Positions 43,542-53,204 of a stretch of 64,000 nucleotides of DNA are shown in pieces; position 1 is the stretch's first letter; every line of letters starts with the position of its first letter. Below the pieces are notes generated by a model. The model was given only the letters and a program-made list of their open reading frames with translations, searched no databases and was not told the DNA's origin. Made by a program: the position numbers and the translations under genes. Source of the DNA: Streptococcus oralis (GTDB lineage: Bacteria; Bacillota; Bacilli; Lactobacillales; Streptococcaceae). Location: contig NZ_CP029257.1 of NCBI RefSeq assembly GCF_024399415.1, positions 1,263,501-1,327,500 on the forward strand, in the 5' to 3' direction.

Positions 43542-45578
43542 TTATTTAGTATTGATTTGGTTAAAACGAGCGAGTTTAGCTGCTTTCTTGGTTAGTTGCG
43601 ATAAGATTGCCAAGCGATTTTGTCGGACAGCCTGGTCTTCAGCCATTACCATGGTATTTTCAAAGAAAGCATCAATTACTGGGCTAAGCGCAAAGAGTTG
43701 TTCTAATTGCTGACTTGCAGTTCCTGACAAAACAAGTGATTCTACGGCTTCTGCCAAGGCTTTCTCTTCTTCATTCTCAAAGAGAGCATGATCAACAGTA
43801 TCAGTTCCTTCGGCTTTTTCAGCCAAGTTAAAGGCGCGAGAGAGGGATTCGACAGATGGTTTGAAGCCTTCTTTCTTGCTTGCTTCTACAAGAGCACTTG
43901 CTGCTTCCAACATATCTGCCACAACGAAGTTCGAACTTGCAAGGACTGCTTCCTTAATGTCTTTTGGAGTAGAACCCATCATCTTATCAACACGAGCCTT
44001 GATAAAGTCCATAACTTCTGCTTTATTTTCATAAGTTAAGCTGTCGAATTTCAACGTATAAAGACTATCAATCAGCTCATCCATAGCAATGTGCCAACCA
44101 AAGGCATCCAAGATACGAACAACACCTTGCGTCGCACGACGAAGAGCGTAAGGGTCATTAGAACCTGATGGAATCAAGGCAACTGAGAAGAAACTCAAAA
44201 TCGTATCCAATTTGTCTGCTATGGCTAGAATGGCTCCCACCTTGCTCTCTGGAAGAGCTCCGTCAGCTGATGTCGGCATGTAGTGTTCACGAATGGCTGC
44301 TGCGACTGCTGGAGTTTCCCCAGCAAGAAGGGCATATTTTTCACCCATAATCCCTTGGAGTTCATCAAACTCACCAACCATCCCCGTCAACAAGTCAAAC
44401 TTGTAAATAGCTGCTGCACGAGCAAGGTCAAGAGTTTCATCCATTGATAAACCAGCTTTTTCTGCCAAGAGAGTGGCTATCTGACCAGTACGAATCATGT
44501 GTTCACGAAGAGAACCAATCTTTTCGTGGAAGGTCACATGGTTCAATTTTTCAACAAGGTCTGAGATGACCAATTTTTGGTCTTCACGCCAGAAGAATTC
44601 TCCGTCTTCCAAGCGGGCAACCAAGACTTTTTCATTGCCCTTGATGACATTTCCCAAATGCTCTGCATTTCCGTTACGGACTGAAATGAAGTTTGGCAAG
44701 AGTTTACCGTCTTGATCACGAACAACAAAGTAGCGTTGGTGCTCTTTCATTGAAGTCACCAAGACTTCTTCTGGAACTTCAAGGTATTTGGCGTCAAAAC
44801 TTCCCATGAAGGCAGTTGGGTATTCAACCAAGTTCAAGACTTCATTCAGCAAGTCAGCATCAATTTCAATACGTACACCATGTTCAGCTTCGATTGCCTT
44901 GATTTGGTCAACAATTATTTGCTCACGTTCACGTGGATCCGCGATTACAAACTGCTTACGAAGGTCTTCTTCGTAGCTAAATGCTGACTGAATCTTAGTT
45001 TCTTGTCCCAAGAAACGATGACCACGGCTCACACGATCTCCCTTGATATCAAGGAAATCCAAATCAAACTCTTCTTCATCTAAAAGAACAGTTAAAGTGT
45101 GAACAGGGCGGATGTATTCAAAGGTGTTATTAGCCCAGTGCATACTGACAGGGAAAGTCAAGGACTTCAAGACATCTACAACACCAGGAACAATGGCTTC
45201 AACTGGTTTACCCACTTCTTCCTTGGTAACATAGACATATTCTTCACCCTTGATTTCGCGGAATTCAATATCTTCAACTGTCAAGCCTTTTCCACGGACA
45301 AATCCTTGGGCTGCTTTGGTGAAGTTCCCATCACTATCCAAGGCAATTTTCTTTGCTGGTCCCTTGAAATCTTCTGTTAAATCAGACTGTTTGTCTGCAA
45401 GACCAGTCACACGAACAGCCAAACGACGTGGTGTTGAGAAAGTTTGAATGGCTTCAAAGGAAAGACGATTTTCTTTGAGGAAGGCTGCCATTTTTTCACC
45501 TAGTTGTCTTTCGCTTGGAGTTACTACGTAGGCTGGTAACTCTTCAAGACCGAGTTCTACTAATAAGTTTTTTGTCAT
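43542..45578 (-). CDS. glyS: glycyl-tRNA synthetase beta subunit
   Basis: 678 aa. It starts [19 protein letters not shown], the GlyS signature, and carries the tRNA-binding and HD-like core followed by a C-terminal anticodon-binding part. With GlyQ it forms the alpha2-beta2 enzyme that charges tRNA-Gly. It is separated from glyQ by 259 nt, unusual in an operon and filled by a structured element (45612-45783). A GGAAAAAAC ribosome-site region lies before the ATG. Confidence 0.96.
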   Translation of the reverse strand: MTKNLLVELGLEELPAYVVTPSERQLGEKMAAFLKENRLSFEAIQTFSTPRRLAVRVTGLADKQSDLTEDFKGPAKKIALDSDGNFTKAAQGFVRGKGLTVEDIEFREIKGEEYVYVTKEEVGKPVEAIVPGVVDVLKSLTFPVSMHWANNTFEYIRPVHTLTVLLDEEEFDLDFLDIKGDRVSRGHRFLGQETKIQSAFSYEEDLRKQFVIADPREREQIIVDQIKAIEAEHGVRIEIDADLLNEVLNLVEYPTAFMGSFDAKYLEVPEEVLVTSMKEHQRYFVVRDQDGKLLPNFISVRNGNAEHLGNVIKGNEKVLVARLEDGEFFWREDQKLVISDLVEKLNHVTFHEKIGSLREHMIRTGQIATLLAEKAGLSMDETLDLARAAAIYKFDLLTGMVGEFDELQGIMGEKYALLAGETPAVAAAIREHYMPTSADGALPESKVGAILAIADKLDTILSFFSVALIPSGSNDPYALRRATQGVVRILDAFGWHIAMDELIDSLYTLKFDSLTYENKAEVMDFIKARVDKMMGSTPKDIKEAVLASSNFVVADMLEAASALVEASKKEGFKPSVESLSRAFNLAEKAEGTDTVDHALFENEEEKALAEAVESLVLSGTASQQLEQLFALSPVIDAFFENTMVMAEDQAVRQNRLAILSQLTKKAAKLARFNQINTK

Positions 45579-45611
45579 GTTTTTTCCTTTACATCTTCTT
45601 CAATCTTTTTT

Positions 45612-45783
45612 GATATGCACCTTAGGTACTGGGGACGTCGCTAACTAACTTTGTGAGTCTGTATGGAAATCTAATGCAAAATTGATCAAGATTTCCAACA
45701 GTCTCATCAAAGTGGATTTAGCTGACTGATTTTTGAACCTAAGGTTTCAAAAATCCCCACATAACAGTACAGCGGTGCATATC
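45612..45783 (-). other. multi-branched inverted-repeat element between glyQ and glyS
   Basis: An outer stem joins GATATGCACC (45612-45621) and GTACTG (45626-45631) to CAGTAC (45765-45770) and GGTGCATATC (45774-45783). Inside are two arms. Arm 1 pairs the GCTAAC..ACTTTGTGAGTCTG side (45640-45661) with CAGTCTCATCAAAGT..TTAGC (45699-45722), and is capped by GGAAATCT/AGATTTCC (45665-45672 and 45689-45696). Arm 2 is GATTTTTGAACC/GGTTTCAAAAATC (45728-45755). A fourth hairpin, GCAAGTC/GACTTGC, lies beside it (45790-45806). The shape is a three-way junction. It could be an RNA element in the glyQS mRNA or a small mobile repeat. Confidence 0.6.
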
Positions 45784-45789
45784 CCTCTA

Positions 45790-45806
45790 GCAAGTCTTTG
45801 ACTTGC
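45790..45806 (-). other. hairpin after glyQ
   Basis: GCAAGTC, loop of 3, GACTTGC, a perfect 7-bp stem 32 nt after the glyQ stop. There is no T run, so it is not a classic terminator; it may stabilise the 3' end of glyQ mRNA. Confidence 0.5.
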
Positions 45807-45837
45807 CTCTAACGATCTTAGAGCACAGTATTACTCA

Positions 45838-46755
45838 CTATTCTGCGTCTTCTGCTAAAAGTTTAGCTCGTGTTGCTTCATCTAAAAGTGGGTAGCCTAG
45901 GCGTTTGCGTTCCGCAACAAAGGTTTTAGCTACGACACGGGCCAAGTTACGAATACGAGCGATATAGCCCGCACGCTCAGTTACAGATACGGCACCACGC
46001 GCATCCAGCAGGTTAAAGGTATGTGAACATTTGAGAACATAGTCATAGGCAGGGTGAACCAAGCCTTCTTCCAAGGCACGACCAGCTTCTTTTTCAAACT
46101 TATCAAAGTTTTCCAGCAACATTTCTTGGTCCGAAATTTCAAACGAATATTTTGAGTGCTCGTACTCAGGCTGGATGAAGATTTCTCCGTATTTTACACC
46201 ATCGGCCCACTCGATATCATAGACAGAATCAACTTCTTGAATGTAAGAAGCCAAGCGTTCCAAACCATAGGTAACTTCCGCAGTCACAGGGCCAGTTGCC
46301 AATCCACCAACTTGTTGGAAATATGTGAACTGAGTGATTTCCATCCCATCAAGCCAAACTTCCCATCCAAGACCAGCTGAACCAGTTGAAGGATTTTCCC
46401 AGTTGTCCTCGACGAAACGGATATCGTGTTCCAAAGGATTGATACCCAATTTTTCCAAAGACTCAAGGTAAAGTTCTTGGATGTTTGATGGAGAAGGCTT
46501 CATAACCACTTGGAATTGGTGGTGTTGGTAGAGACGATTAGGGTTTTCCCCGTAACGACCGTCAGCAGGACGACGTGATGGCTCTACATAAGCCGCATTC
46601 CATGGCTCAGGCCCAATAGCACGAAGGAAAGTGTAAGGACTCATCGTTCCCGCACCTTTCTCATTATCATAAGCCTGCATAAGCATACAACCTTGGTCAT
46701 TCCAAAATTGTTGCAAAGTCAAAATAATTTCTTGAAATGTTAATTTCTTAGACAT
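45838..46755 (-). CDS. glyQ: glycyl-tRNA synthetase alpha subunit
   Basis: 305 aa, class II synthetase core. Motif-like segments [19 protein letters not shown] at the N-terminus, [27 protein letters not shown] and [21 protein letters not shown] are typical of GlyQ. The last part of the protein is helical. It is the catalytic subunit paired with GlyS. It lies 35 nt after the GFA-family gene, and both follow the T-box leader, so uncharged tRNA-Gly should raise expression of all of them. Confidence 0.97.
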   Translation of the reverse strand: MSKKLTFQEIILTLQQFWNDQGCMLMQAYDNEKGAGTMSPYTFLRAIGPEPWNAAYVEPSRRPADGRYGENPNRLYQHHQFQVVMKPSPSNIQELYLESLEKLGINPLEHDIRFVEDNWENPSTGSAGLGWEVWLDGMEITQFTYFQQVGGLATGPVTAEVTYGLERLASYIQEVDSVYDIEWADGVKYGEIFIQPEYEHSKYSFEISDQEMLLENFDKFEKEAGRALEEGLVHPAYDYVLKCSHTFNLLDARGAVSVTERAGYIARIRNLARVVAKTFVAERKRLGYPLLDEATRAKLLAEDAE

Positions 46756-46790
46756 TGAATACTCCTTTAATTTATATTATCTTTTTAGAT

Positions 46791-47162
46791 TTATTCATCA
46801 AGCAACCAAGAAAAAGCTGGGTCCTGAAAAATATGACGTTTGGGAACCGTTTGTAAATTCTGATCGCATTCGTCTATTGTACCTAGTTTCAAAGCACAGA
46901 CTTCTGGTATATTTTCTTGAGCAGTGAAAATTTGACTATGACAGTTCTGACAGTAATAGCGTTGTTTTCCTGGAGATGAACTATAGGTAACCAACTGTTC
47001 TTTTCCATGCAATACTAGGTTTTTACTGCTAACTTTGGCATTCACTGTATAGGCAGACGCAGTTGCTTTCCGACAGAATGAGCAGTGGCAAAAAACTAAT
47101 TCCGACAATTCCTCATCTAAAGTGTAGGTCACTGCTTTGCATAAACAAGATCCTTTAAGCAT
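46791..47162 (-). CDS. GFA/CENP-V domain zinc-binding protein
   Basis: 123 aa. Zinc-binding cysteines in GSCLCKAVTY, VFCHCSFCRKATASAY and YYCQNCHSQIF match the GFA family (named after glutathione-dependent formaldehyde-activating enzyme). The real activity of most members is unknown, and formaldehyde activation should not be assumed. It starts 23 nt after the end of the T-box terminator region, with AAAGGAGC as ribosome site, and precedes glyQ, so it is inside a glycine T-box operon. Confidence 0.88.
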   Translation of the reverse strand: MLKGSCLCKAVTYTLDEELSELVFCHCSFCRKATASAYTVNAKVSSKNLVLHGKEQLVTYSSSPGKQRYYCQNCHSQIFTAQENIPEVCALKLGTIDECDQNLQTVPKRHIFQDPAFSWLLDE

Positions 47163-47184
47163 TATGCTCCTTTCTACTTAGGCA

Positions 47185-47385
47185 TTAGACGAAATTCAAA
47201 AAGAACCGAATTTCAACACCCAAGCCTTGCGACTAGGGGCGTCTGAAACGCGGTTCCACCCTAATTTATTACTTCATTGTTTATAAAAATACGACAGAAA
47301 GCGCCAGTTTCTTACCTTGTCCTACTTGGCTCCCACTATCCCAAGCTCGCTGAAGAACGCCATAAGACTTTCTTTCCTAGCTAGT
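47185..47385 (-). promoter_or_regulatory. T-box riboswitch, glycine specific
   Basis: The T-box sequence AGGGTGGAACCGCG is on the minus strand at 47249-47262. Stem I contains AGCGAGCTTGGGATAGTGGG and GAAACTGGCGCTTTCTG, so GGC (47303-47305) is the likely specifier codon for glycine. The promoter lies at 47386-47414 and a terminator at 47197-47256. Uncharged tRNA-Gly would stabilise the antiterminator and switch on the GFA gene, glyQ and glyS. Confidence 0.92.
47197..47256 (-). terminator. T-box terminator
   Basis: On the minus strand AACCGCGTTTCA..GCCC pairs with GGGT..TGAAATTCGGTT, followed by CTTTTTG. Its 5' arm includes part of the T-box sequence, so the antiterminator and terminator exclude each other. 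Confidence 0.78.
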
Positions 47386-47414
47386 ATTATAGCAGATTTT
47401 CTAGCCAGTGTAAA
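47386..47414 (-). promoter_or_regulatory. promoter of the T-box transcript
   Basis: Minus strand TTTACA (47409-47414), 17 nt, TATAAT (47386-47391). Confidence 0.85.
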
Positions 47415-47453
47415 CCAAAAATGAGTCTGAAAACAAAGTTCCAGACTCATTTA
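47415..47453 (-). terminator. surface protease gene terminator
   Basis: On the minus strand ATGAGTCTG, a 12-nt loop and CAGACTCAT are followed by TTTTT. It lies directly before the T-box promoter. Confidence 0.87.
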
Positions 47454-47478
47454 ATAGTAAAGCTTCAGAAAGTCCTGT

Positions 47479-50400
47479 TTAAGGATGTCTTCTTGCTTTT
47501 GGTTTTTTGCCATGTAGATTTCTCTTGGCTTGTTTCAATGCTGTAATGGCATCTTTGACATCTTCTTGGCTCGCTCCTGGATCTTTAAGGAGTTCCTGTG
47601 CCTCTTTAAAGGTTAGGAGATAAGCTGCTTTTTCTTTCTTGTCTGCATAGATAAATCTCGCGTTCTTTTCTTGGAAAAGGCGTTCATCTTTGACCAGTTT
47701 CTTCAGACTAGAGAAGTCAGTAGCTTTGCCATTTAGTTTGCTTTTAGCTGTTGCTAGGGCAATGAGAGATTGGTCAATTTGATCCTGTTTAACTTTAGGA
47801 TCCACAGCTAGTAAGGCGATTTCTTGGAAGGCACGATCATAAGCTCGACGTACTTTTTCCTTAGCATTAGCATATCGTCCAGTTTTAGTCGTTGCATAGT
47901 AAGCTTTCATAGCTTCTTTCAAGGCTGTAACGTTCGAATCTTTTCCATCCAAAGCCTTACCAGCAACTTCAAGACTAGCAAGAACACCATCAATCAATTC
48001 TTGCTTCAACTTGCTTGACAAGGCTGACTGTGCCACTTGGAAAGCTTGGTCATAAGCTTTTCTCTTATCTGCACTACTATTAAAGTAACGAGACGTTTCT
48101 ACCAGTTCTTTTTGTTGATTTACCGCAGCAATCAAGGCCAACTTAGACACAACAGATAGACGCAAAGCATTATTTCGACCTGGCTTCACGAGCAAGGAAA
48201 CGAGATCTTCAAGGAGTTCATATCCAGTTGGCAAGGTGACTTGTACAGTATAACGACCTGTAGCAACTTTCTTACCAAAGGCGTATTGACCGTATTTTTC
48301 AGCAGGAAGAGTGATACTTGTCCCATCTTCTCCTTTCAGAACCACTGTAGTCGTCTTTGGAACTGCTTGATTGAAGGAAACAGACACAGGTGCATATTCT
48401 AAGAGATTTGCTAGGAAGGTAATGGTTTGGAAACTATTTTCTTCAGTCAAGTCAAACTCTTGGGACAAGGCACTGATAAATTTCAATTCTGTTCGGTCAT
48501 AACTGAAAATTTCTGCTGTATAATGACCAAACTGTAAGAAATGAATCGCTTTTGTCTTGTCAACATCAACATATTGTCCCTTGCTATTTTTGATTCGATA
48601 GACGTAGAGGGTATCAATATCTTGGTTTGTTTTTGCATCCTTCAAGGCAATTTTCACTCGACCACTATTTTGATCGCGTACAAGTTCAGCAAGTGAGATA
48701 TAATCTACATTTCCTGCATAGTCCTCAACAAGATAGTAAATATTAGCCTTGTCAACATCCTTAGGAAGTGTATAACTACCATCAGCATTGGCTTTGATCA
48801 GATGGGTGTTCTCAAGCGCACGAGTTCCAGACTGGTCTTTCCCAGATAGAATCATGGTCCCTTTCTGGTCAAATGGTGTGATATAGAAGACTTTTTCTGA
48901 AAGGATACCGCCTTGACCCACATCTTTTGGTTTGCGAGCTACGAATTCTTGGTTTCCATCTTTAAAGCGAATATAACCACTTGTGATGACAGGTTTTTGA
49001 GTATCAATTTGAATCTTAAAGGTCGTATATTGTTCTTTGGCTCCTGGAACATCTGGTGTGTAACTAATAACATAGTCATATAAACCATCTGCAACAGTAT
49101 TCCCATCAAAATCCTGGCCTCTCCAAGCAGTATTATCTAGAATATAACTCTTCAGATTTCTACTGTCTCCATCAAAATAATTCTTACGAAGATCCTTTGC
49201 ATCACCCTCCCAAATAGGATGTTCATGCTTGGTATCCGTAGCCGCATAAACTGTAGCCCGAAGATTTACAAGATTTCTCAAAGCAACCGTTTTGTATTCA
49301 ACTAGGTCTTTGTTTCCATCATCATTTGGAGAAATGGCAATACGGACATTCCCTTTTTCGTCCAACTGAAGAACATGCTTACCTTCAGCATTTTGTTCGA
49401 TTCCAAGAACGGTAATTCGGCGTCCTTGGCGTTGACCTTTAGACACTAGAAGGTCATTTTGCAAGGTAGCTAGATAGGTAGCATCATTAGAGTAGTTAAC
49501 GGCGGGATTTTCTTTGTCTACTTCCGTGTAAAATCCATTTTTCCCTTCTCGGACAAGATTGTAAATTGGTTTTTCGACAGCAGGGAGATTTTGGAATTCT
49601 CCTCGGAAGCCCATAAATGCAAGACTCACAATATCCCCATCATCTGCTGGATCTACAAATCTAACAAAACCTTCAAGGAAATAGCCATTTGGCATTTGTT
49701 TGCTGAGTTCAGCAGCAAATTTTCGAGCATCCACTTTAACAGTGACTGTTTGACTGCTGTGGGCTTTGACTGTCACTTCAGGCCAGACTGTCTCCGTTAG
49801 TTTTCGAGGTCGAAGGGTGAATTTTCCATCTTGGACTTCGTCTGTATTGGTATTCACTACCATCTTGAGAGTACGGTCAGTATCTGAAATGTTGTGTACA
49901 GTAACCTTGAAAGTAAATTGATCTCCAACATTTCCTAAAGTCACGCTTGGATAACCATTTTCACCTGTTACATAGAGGTCGGTTGAAACTGCAGCAGCAG
50001 TATCCACAATCCCAGAGCCTTGCTGACGAGGAGAGGTATAAGTGCCTGTATCCTTATTAACATGTGGTTTTGCAGTTGACATGATCAAGGCCTTGACAGT
50101 CTCTGATACTTGCTCAGGAGTCAATTCTGGATGGTGTTTTTGAAGGTATTCCTTAACCAGAACTGCAACACCCGTAACGTGAGGAGCCGCCATACTGGTT
50201 CCGCTGATACTTCCATAGGTATTGTCATTAAAGGATGAATAGATATTGCCACCAGGAGCTGTCACGTCCGGTTTCAATTGTCCATCGGTAGTCACTCCCC
50301 AACTTGAAAAGTCAGATAGCTGATTGGCTACATCGGAAGGGCGATTATCCATCTTGTCATTAAAAACAATCTTGTAGTTTCCTGATTTTAAGGCTTCACC

Positions 50401-51990
50401 ATACTGTTTAGAAATAAATACTGAAGGAATTTTCTTTGCTTCATCATCAATAGCCATATTGATGTTTGCACCTTCTACATTATTGTAGATCAAAGCACCA
50501 ACTGCACCGTGTTTTCGTGCATTTTTGATCTTCTCTGAAAAGTTCATGGCTCCACGCTGAATGAGGGCAAGTTTCCCAGTTAAATCCAACTTCGCAAAGT
50601 CTTCTTCACGACCTAACCCTGCTTCGACGTATTCGTACTCTTTTCCTTTTTCAAAGTCCTTATCTGCTTCAGGTTGATTATAATCAAATTTTCCGTTATG
50701 AAGGCCGGCATTTCCCTCTAGACCTTTAACTTCAAAAACGGCTGTTGTCAATGTTTTATTGTTGACAGAAGCAACTGAAATTGAGTCTTCAACAGTGGAT
50801 GGATTTCCAACCAAGCCATAGTCTGGGTTTTCGGCTAGCGGTTTTGAATAACCATTTCCGAATGTATTGCTATTTCCTGCTGAGATAAGAACAGACACTC
50901 CCTTGGCACGAGCCCGTTTGATGGCATCCACAATATCGGAACCAGCATCCACCATAGAACCAGTGCTAGATCCTAAACTCATATTAATGGCATCTGCTCC
51001 TAAGGCAACTGCGTCATCAATCGCCTTTACATAAAGGGCAGAACTGGTCGTTTTTTGGCGATCTGAAAAGACACGCATAAACATGACTTGGGCTTCTGGC
51101 GCAACACCATAGACCTTTTCACCATTTGGTGCTTCTTTATCAGGGTTTCCAGCAGCAATCCCTGTTACGTGCATCCCATGAGAAGTTCTTTCTGCTTCTT
51201 TGATTTTATCTGTTCCGTCAAAGTAATCGTAGGCATAGACAACCTTATCACTATACCATTTACCGTAGTCGATTCCAGCAGCCTTTTTAGCTGCTTCGAT
51301 GGCTTCCTTGTTTTTAAATTTTGCTTTTGACGGATCCGAAATTCGAAGAACCTCATGATTCAAATCAAGCCCAGAATCAATTATGGCAACAACGGTCCCT
51401 GTCCCCTTGTAACCAGCCTTCCAAGTTTTTGGTACTGTGATGATATCATTGCTTGAAAGACTATTGGGTTTTGCAGACTCAGCTTTTTCTTGTTCTTTTT
51501 CAGTAGTTACTGTTTCTCCAGTAGTTTTAGGAGCTGTCGTTGCTTGAGCCTCTTTGTTCTCTATGTTAGAAGCCTTCTCAGTAGCAGGCGCTGTACTGGT
51601 ATCGACTGTTGTTTCTTTTTGGACGACACCTTGGTCTACTTCTTTTGCAACTGCGCTATCTTTTCCTGATTCTTGAGCTTCAGCAGTTTTATCAACCGGA
51701 GCTTCCACCTTAGCTTCTTGTTTACTAGCATCCTCTTTAGAAGTTTCAGCTTCTTGTTTCTCTCCAACTACTGGAGCTATCACATTAGTATTGGTTTGGT
51801 CAGTCGCAGAGTTTGAGTGTTTATCGTCTTTTAGCTCTGTCTTAATTTCCTGAGTTTGTGCTTGATTTTCACCTGTACTCTGCTCATTGGCACTGACTTG
51901 ACTTGCTCCAAAAACCAATGCAGTTCCCAATAAAACTGAAGCAAGACCAAATTTGTATTTCCTTAATGAAAAACGTTGTCGTCTATTCAT
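47479..51990 (-). CDS. subtilisin-like (S8) surface serine protease, PrtA/C5a-peptidase type
   Basis: 1503 aa. YSIRK-type signal peptide (FSLRKYKFGLASVLLG, about 7-34), Thr/Glu/Lys-rich prodomain (35-180), then an S8 domain with catalytic Asp about 205 (AIIDSGLD), His about 271 (TSHGMHVTG), Asn about 373 and Ser about 599 (ISGTSMAAPHVTG). A PA domain is inserted at about 420-550. Fn3-like domains follow (about 680-1150). Three helical FIVAR-like repeats fill about 1290-1495. It ends KPKARRHP: no LPXTG motif or hydrophobic tail, unlike many relatives, so how it stays on the wall is unclear. It probably cleaves host or bacterial surface proteins. Confidence 0.9.
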   Translation of the reverse strand: MNRRQRFSLRKYKFGLASVLLGTALVFGASQVSANEQSTGENQAQTQEIKTELKDDKHSNSATDQTNTNVIAPVVGEKQEAETSKEDASKQEAKVEAPVDKTAEAQESGKDSAVAKEVDQGVVQKETTVDTSTAPATEKASNIENKEAQATTAPKTTGETVTTEKEQEKAESAKPNSLSSNDIITVPKTWKAGYKGTGTVVAIIDSGLDLNHEVLRISDPSKAKFKNKEAIEAAKKAAGIDYGKWYSDKVVYAYDYFDGTDKIKEAERTSHGMHVTGIAAGNPDKEAPNGEKVYGVAPEAQVMFMRVFSDRQKTTSSALYVKAIDDAVALGADAINMSLGSSTGSMVDAGSDIVDAIKRARAKGVSVLISAGNSNTFGNGYSKPLAENPDYGLVGNPSTVEDSISVASVNNKTLTTAVFEVKGLEGNAGLHNGKFDYNQPEADKDFEKGKEYEYVEAGLGREEDFAKLDLTGKLALIQRGAMNFSEKIKNARKHGAVGALIYNNVEGANINMAIDDEAKKIPSVFISKQYGEALKSGNYKIVFNDKMDNRPSDVANQLSDFSSWGVTTDGQLKPDVTAPGGNIYSSFNDNTYGSISGTSMAAPHVTGVAVLVKEYLQKHHPELTPEQVSETVKALIMSTAKPHVNKDTGTYTSPRQQGSGIVDTAAAVSTDLYVTGENGYPSVTLGNVGDQFTFKVTVHNISDTDRTLKMVVNTNTDEVQDGKFTLRPRKLTETVWPEVTVKAHSSQTVTVKVDARKFAAELSKQMPNGYFLEGFVRFVDPADDGDIVSLAFMGFRGEFQNLPAVEKPIYNLVREGKNGFYTEVDKENPAVNYSNDATYLATLQNDLLVSKGQRQGRRITVLGIEQNAEGKHVLQLDEKGNVRIAISPNDDGNKDLVEYKTVALRNLVNLRATVYAATDTKHEHPIWEGDAKDLRKNYFDGDSRNLKSYILDNTAWRGQDFDGNTVADGLYDYVISYTPDVPGAKEQYTTFKIQIDTQKPVITSGYIRFKDGNQEFVARKPKDVGQGGILSEKVFYITPFDQKGTMILSGKDQSGTRALENTHLIKANADGSYTLPKDVDKANIYYLVEDYAGNVDYISLAELVRDQNSGRVKIALKDAKTNQDIDTLYVYRIKNSKGQYVDVDKTKAIHFLQFGHYTAEIFSYDRTELKFISALSQEFDLTEENSFQTITFLANLLEYAPVSVSFNQAVPKTTTVVLKGEDGTSITLPAEKYGQYAFGKKVATGRYTVQVTLPTGYELLEDLVSLLVKPGRNNALRLSVVSKLALIAAVNQQKELVETSRYFNSSADKRKAYDQAFQVAQSALSSKLKQELIDGVLASLEVAGKALDGKDSNVTALKEAMKAYYATTKTGRYANAKEKVRRAYDRAFQEIALLAVDPKVKQDQIDQSLIALATAKSKLNGKATDFSSLKKLVKDERLFQEKNARFIYADKKEKAAYLLTFKEAQELLKDPGASQEDVKDAITALKQAKRNLHGKKPKARRHP

Positions 51991-52218
51991 AAATAATCTC
52001 CTTTTTCTTTAAAGTATACCTATTATAACGCAAATAATCATAAATTTTCATAAAAATCTGAATTGTCACAAAAATGTAATATTTACGTATATATTTTACT
52101 TGTTTAATTTTATCATTCGTGTTATTTGTTCTATCAAACCAATATTTTCTAAATTCGTTCCTATATTTCAATCCATAAAATTATTTTATTATACAAACAA
52201 TTTAGATTTTTTATACAC

Positions 52219-52251
52219 AAAAAGACTAGGATTTAAAATTCCTAGTCTTTG
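52219..52251 (-). terminator. terminator of the aldo/keto reductase gene
   Basis: AAAGACTAGGA and its complement form a stem around ATTTTAAA, with a T run on the minus strand (AGTCTTTTTG). Confidence 0.87.
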
Positions 52252-52279
52252 TTATTTCGGTATAAATAGATTTTACAAA

Positions 52280-53122
52280 CTAAAAATCCATCTCATCCAC
52301 ACGAGGTGCGCCCGAAGTCACTGAAATTGTCTTTAAGATTTCTCGCTCGTCTTTGCTGAGTTCAATTCCAAAACAGTCAAGATTGCTCTGGATGCGAGAG
52401 GCTGTCACTGACTTAGGTAGAGGTAAAAAGCCTTCTGCCAAACTCCAAGCCAAGGCAATTTGAGCCACTGATTTCCCATGCTTAGCAGCAATTTCTTGGA
52501 CTTCTGTCTTGTCAAACAACTCTCCTTGGCCAAAAGGTCCCCAAGCCTCTAAGAGAATTCCTTTCTCTCTACAGTAGTCAACCACTTCCTCTTGATAAAC
52601 TCCTGGTGCAAAGCGTACCTGATTGACCGCTGGAATGACTCTTGCTGTCTCAAGCAAGGCATCCAAATGATGGGGAAGGAAATTACTAACGCCGATAGCA
52701 CTGATTTTGCCTTCTTGGTAAAGGTCCTCCATCGCTCTCCAGACTTCAGCATTGCGAGTTTTCCATTCGTCATTTTCTCTTAAAGGTTTTGGATTTGGCC
52801 AATGGATAAGGTACAAATCTAGATAATCCAATCCCAGTTTTTCCATTGATTCTTCAAATGCTTGGCGTGCTTCATCATAGCTGTGATTGGTATTCCAGAG
52901 TTTGGTCGTTACAAAAATTTCTTGTCTTGGAATACCGCTATCTCGAATAGCACGACCAACACTTTCCTCATTTTTATAGATAGCTGCAGTATCGATATGA
53001 CGATAGCCGGCCTTTAAGGCTTCTAAAACGGCTTGGTAGGCCACCTCTCCATTTTCAGCTTTCCATGTTCCAAATCCTAGTACAGGAATTGAAACTCCAT
53101 TATTAAGTGTGTAAGATTTCAT
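52280..53122 (-). CDS. aldo/keto reductase
   Basis: 280 aa, TIM-barrel AKR. The N-terminal VPVLGFGTWKA and the HIDTAAIYKNEESVGRAI stretch give the catalytic Asp and Tyr; Lys is in VTTKLWNTNHSYD, and His in YLIHWPNPKP. The C-terminal PKSVTASRIQSN is the NADPH-binding end. It reduces small carbonyl compounds such as 2-oxo aldehydes. It follows pgdA by 82 nt, the gap holding a nested inverted repeat. Confidence 0.93.
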   Translation of the reverse strand: MKSYTLNNGVSIPVLGFGTWKAENGEVAYQAVLEALKAGYRHIDTAAIYKNEESVGRAIRDSGIPRQEIFVTTKLWNTNHSYDEARQAFEESMEKLGLDYLDLYLIHWPNPKPLRENDEWKTRNAEVWRAMEDLYQEGKISAIGVSNFLPHHLDALLETARVIPAVNQVRFAPGVYQEEVVDYCREKGILLEAWGPFGQGELFDKTEVQEIAAKHGKSVAQIALAWSLAEGFLPLPKSVTASRIQSNLDCFGIELSKDEREILKTISVTSGAPRVDEMDF

Positions 53123-53145
53123 CGTTTTTCCTTTCTATTGTGAAG

Positions 53146-53199
53146 AAAATCTAAAGAAACAAAATCCTGATTATCAGAACACTTGCCCCTTTAGATTTT
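53146..53199. repeat. nested inverted repeat between pgdA and the aldo/keto reductase gene
   Basis: AAAATCTAAAG (53146-53156) and CTTTAGATTTT (53189-53199) form a perfect 11-bp stem. In the interior CTGAT, T, ATCAG (53167-53177) is a second perfect hairpin. It is not a classic terminator in shape. Confidence 0.6.
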
Positions 53200-53204
53200 A
53201 ACAA

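Noticed and set aside
52100..52324. 74-aa frame in the AT-rich gap between the protease and aldo/keto reductase genes
   Set aside because: Low-complexity AT-rich frame that overlaps the terminator and has no ribosome site.
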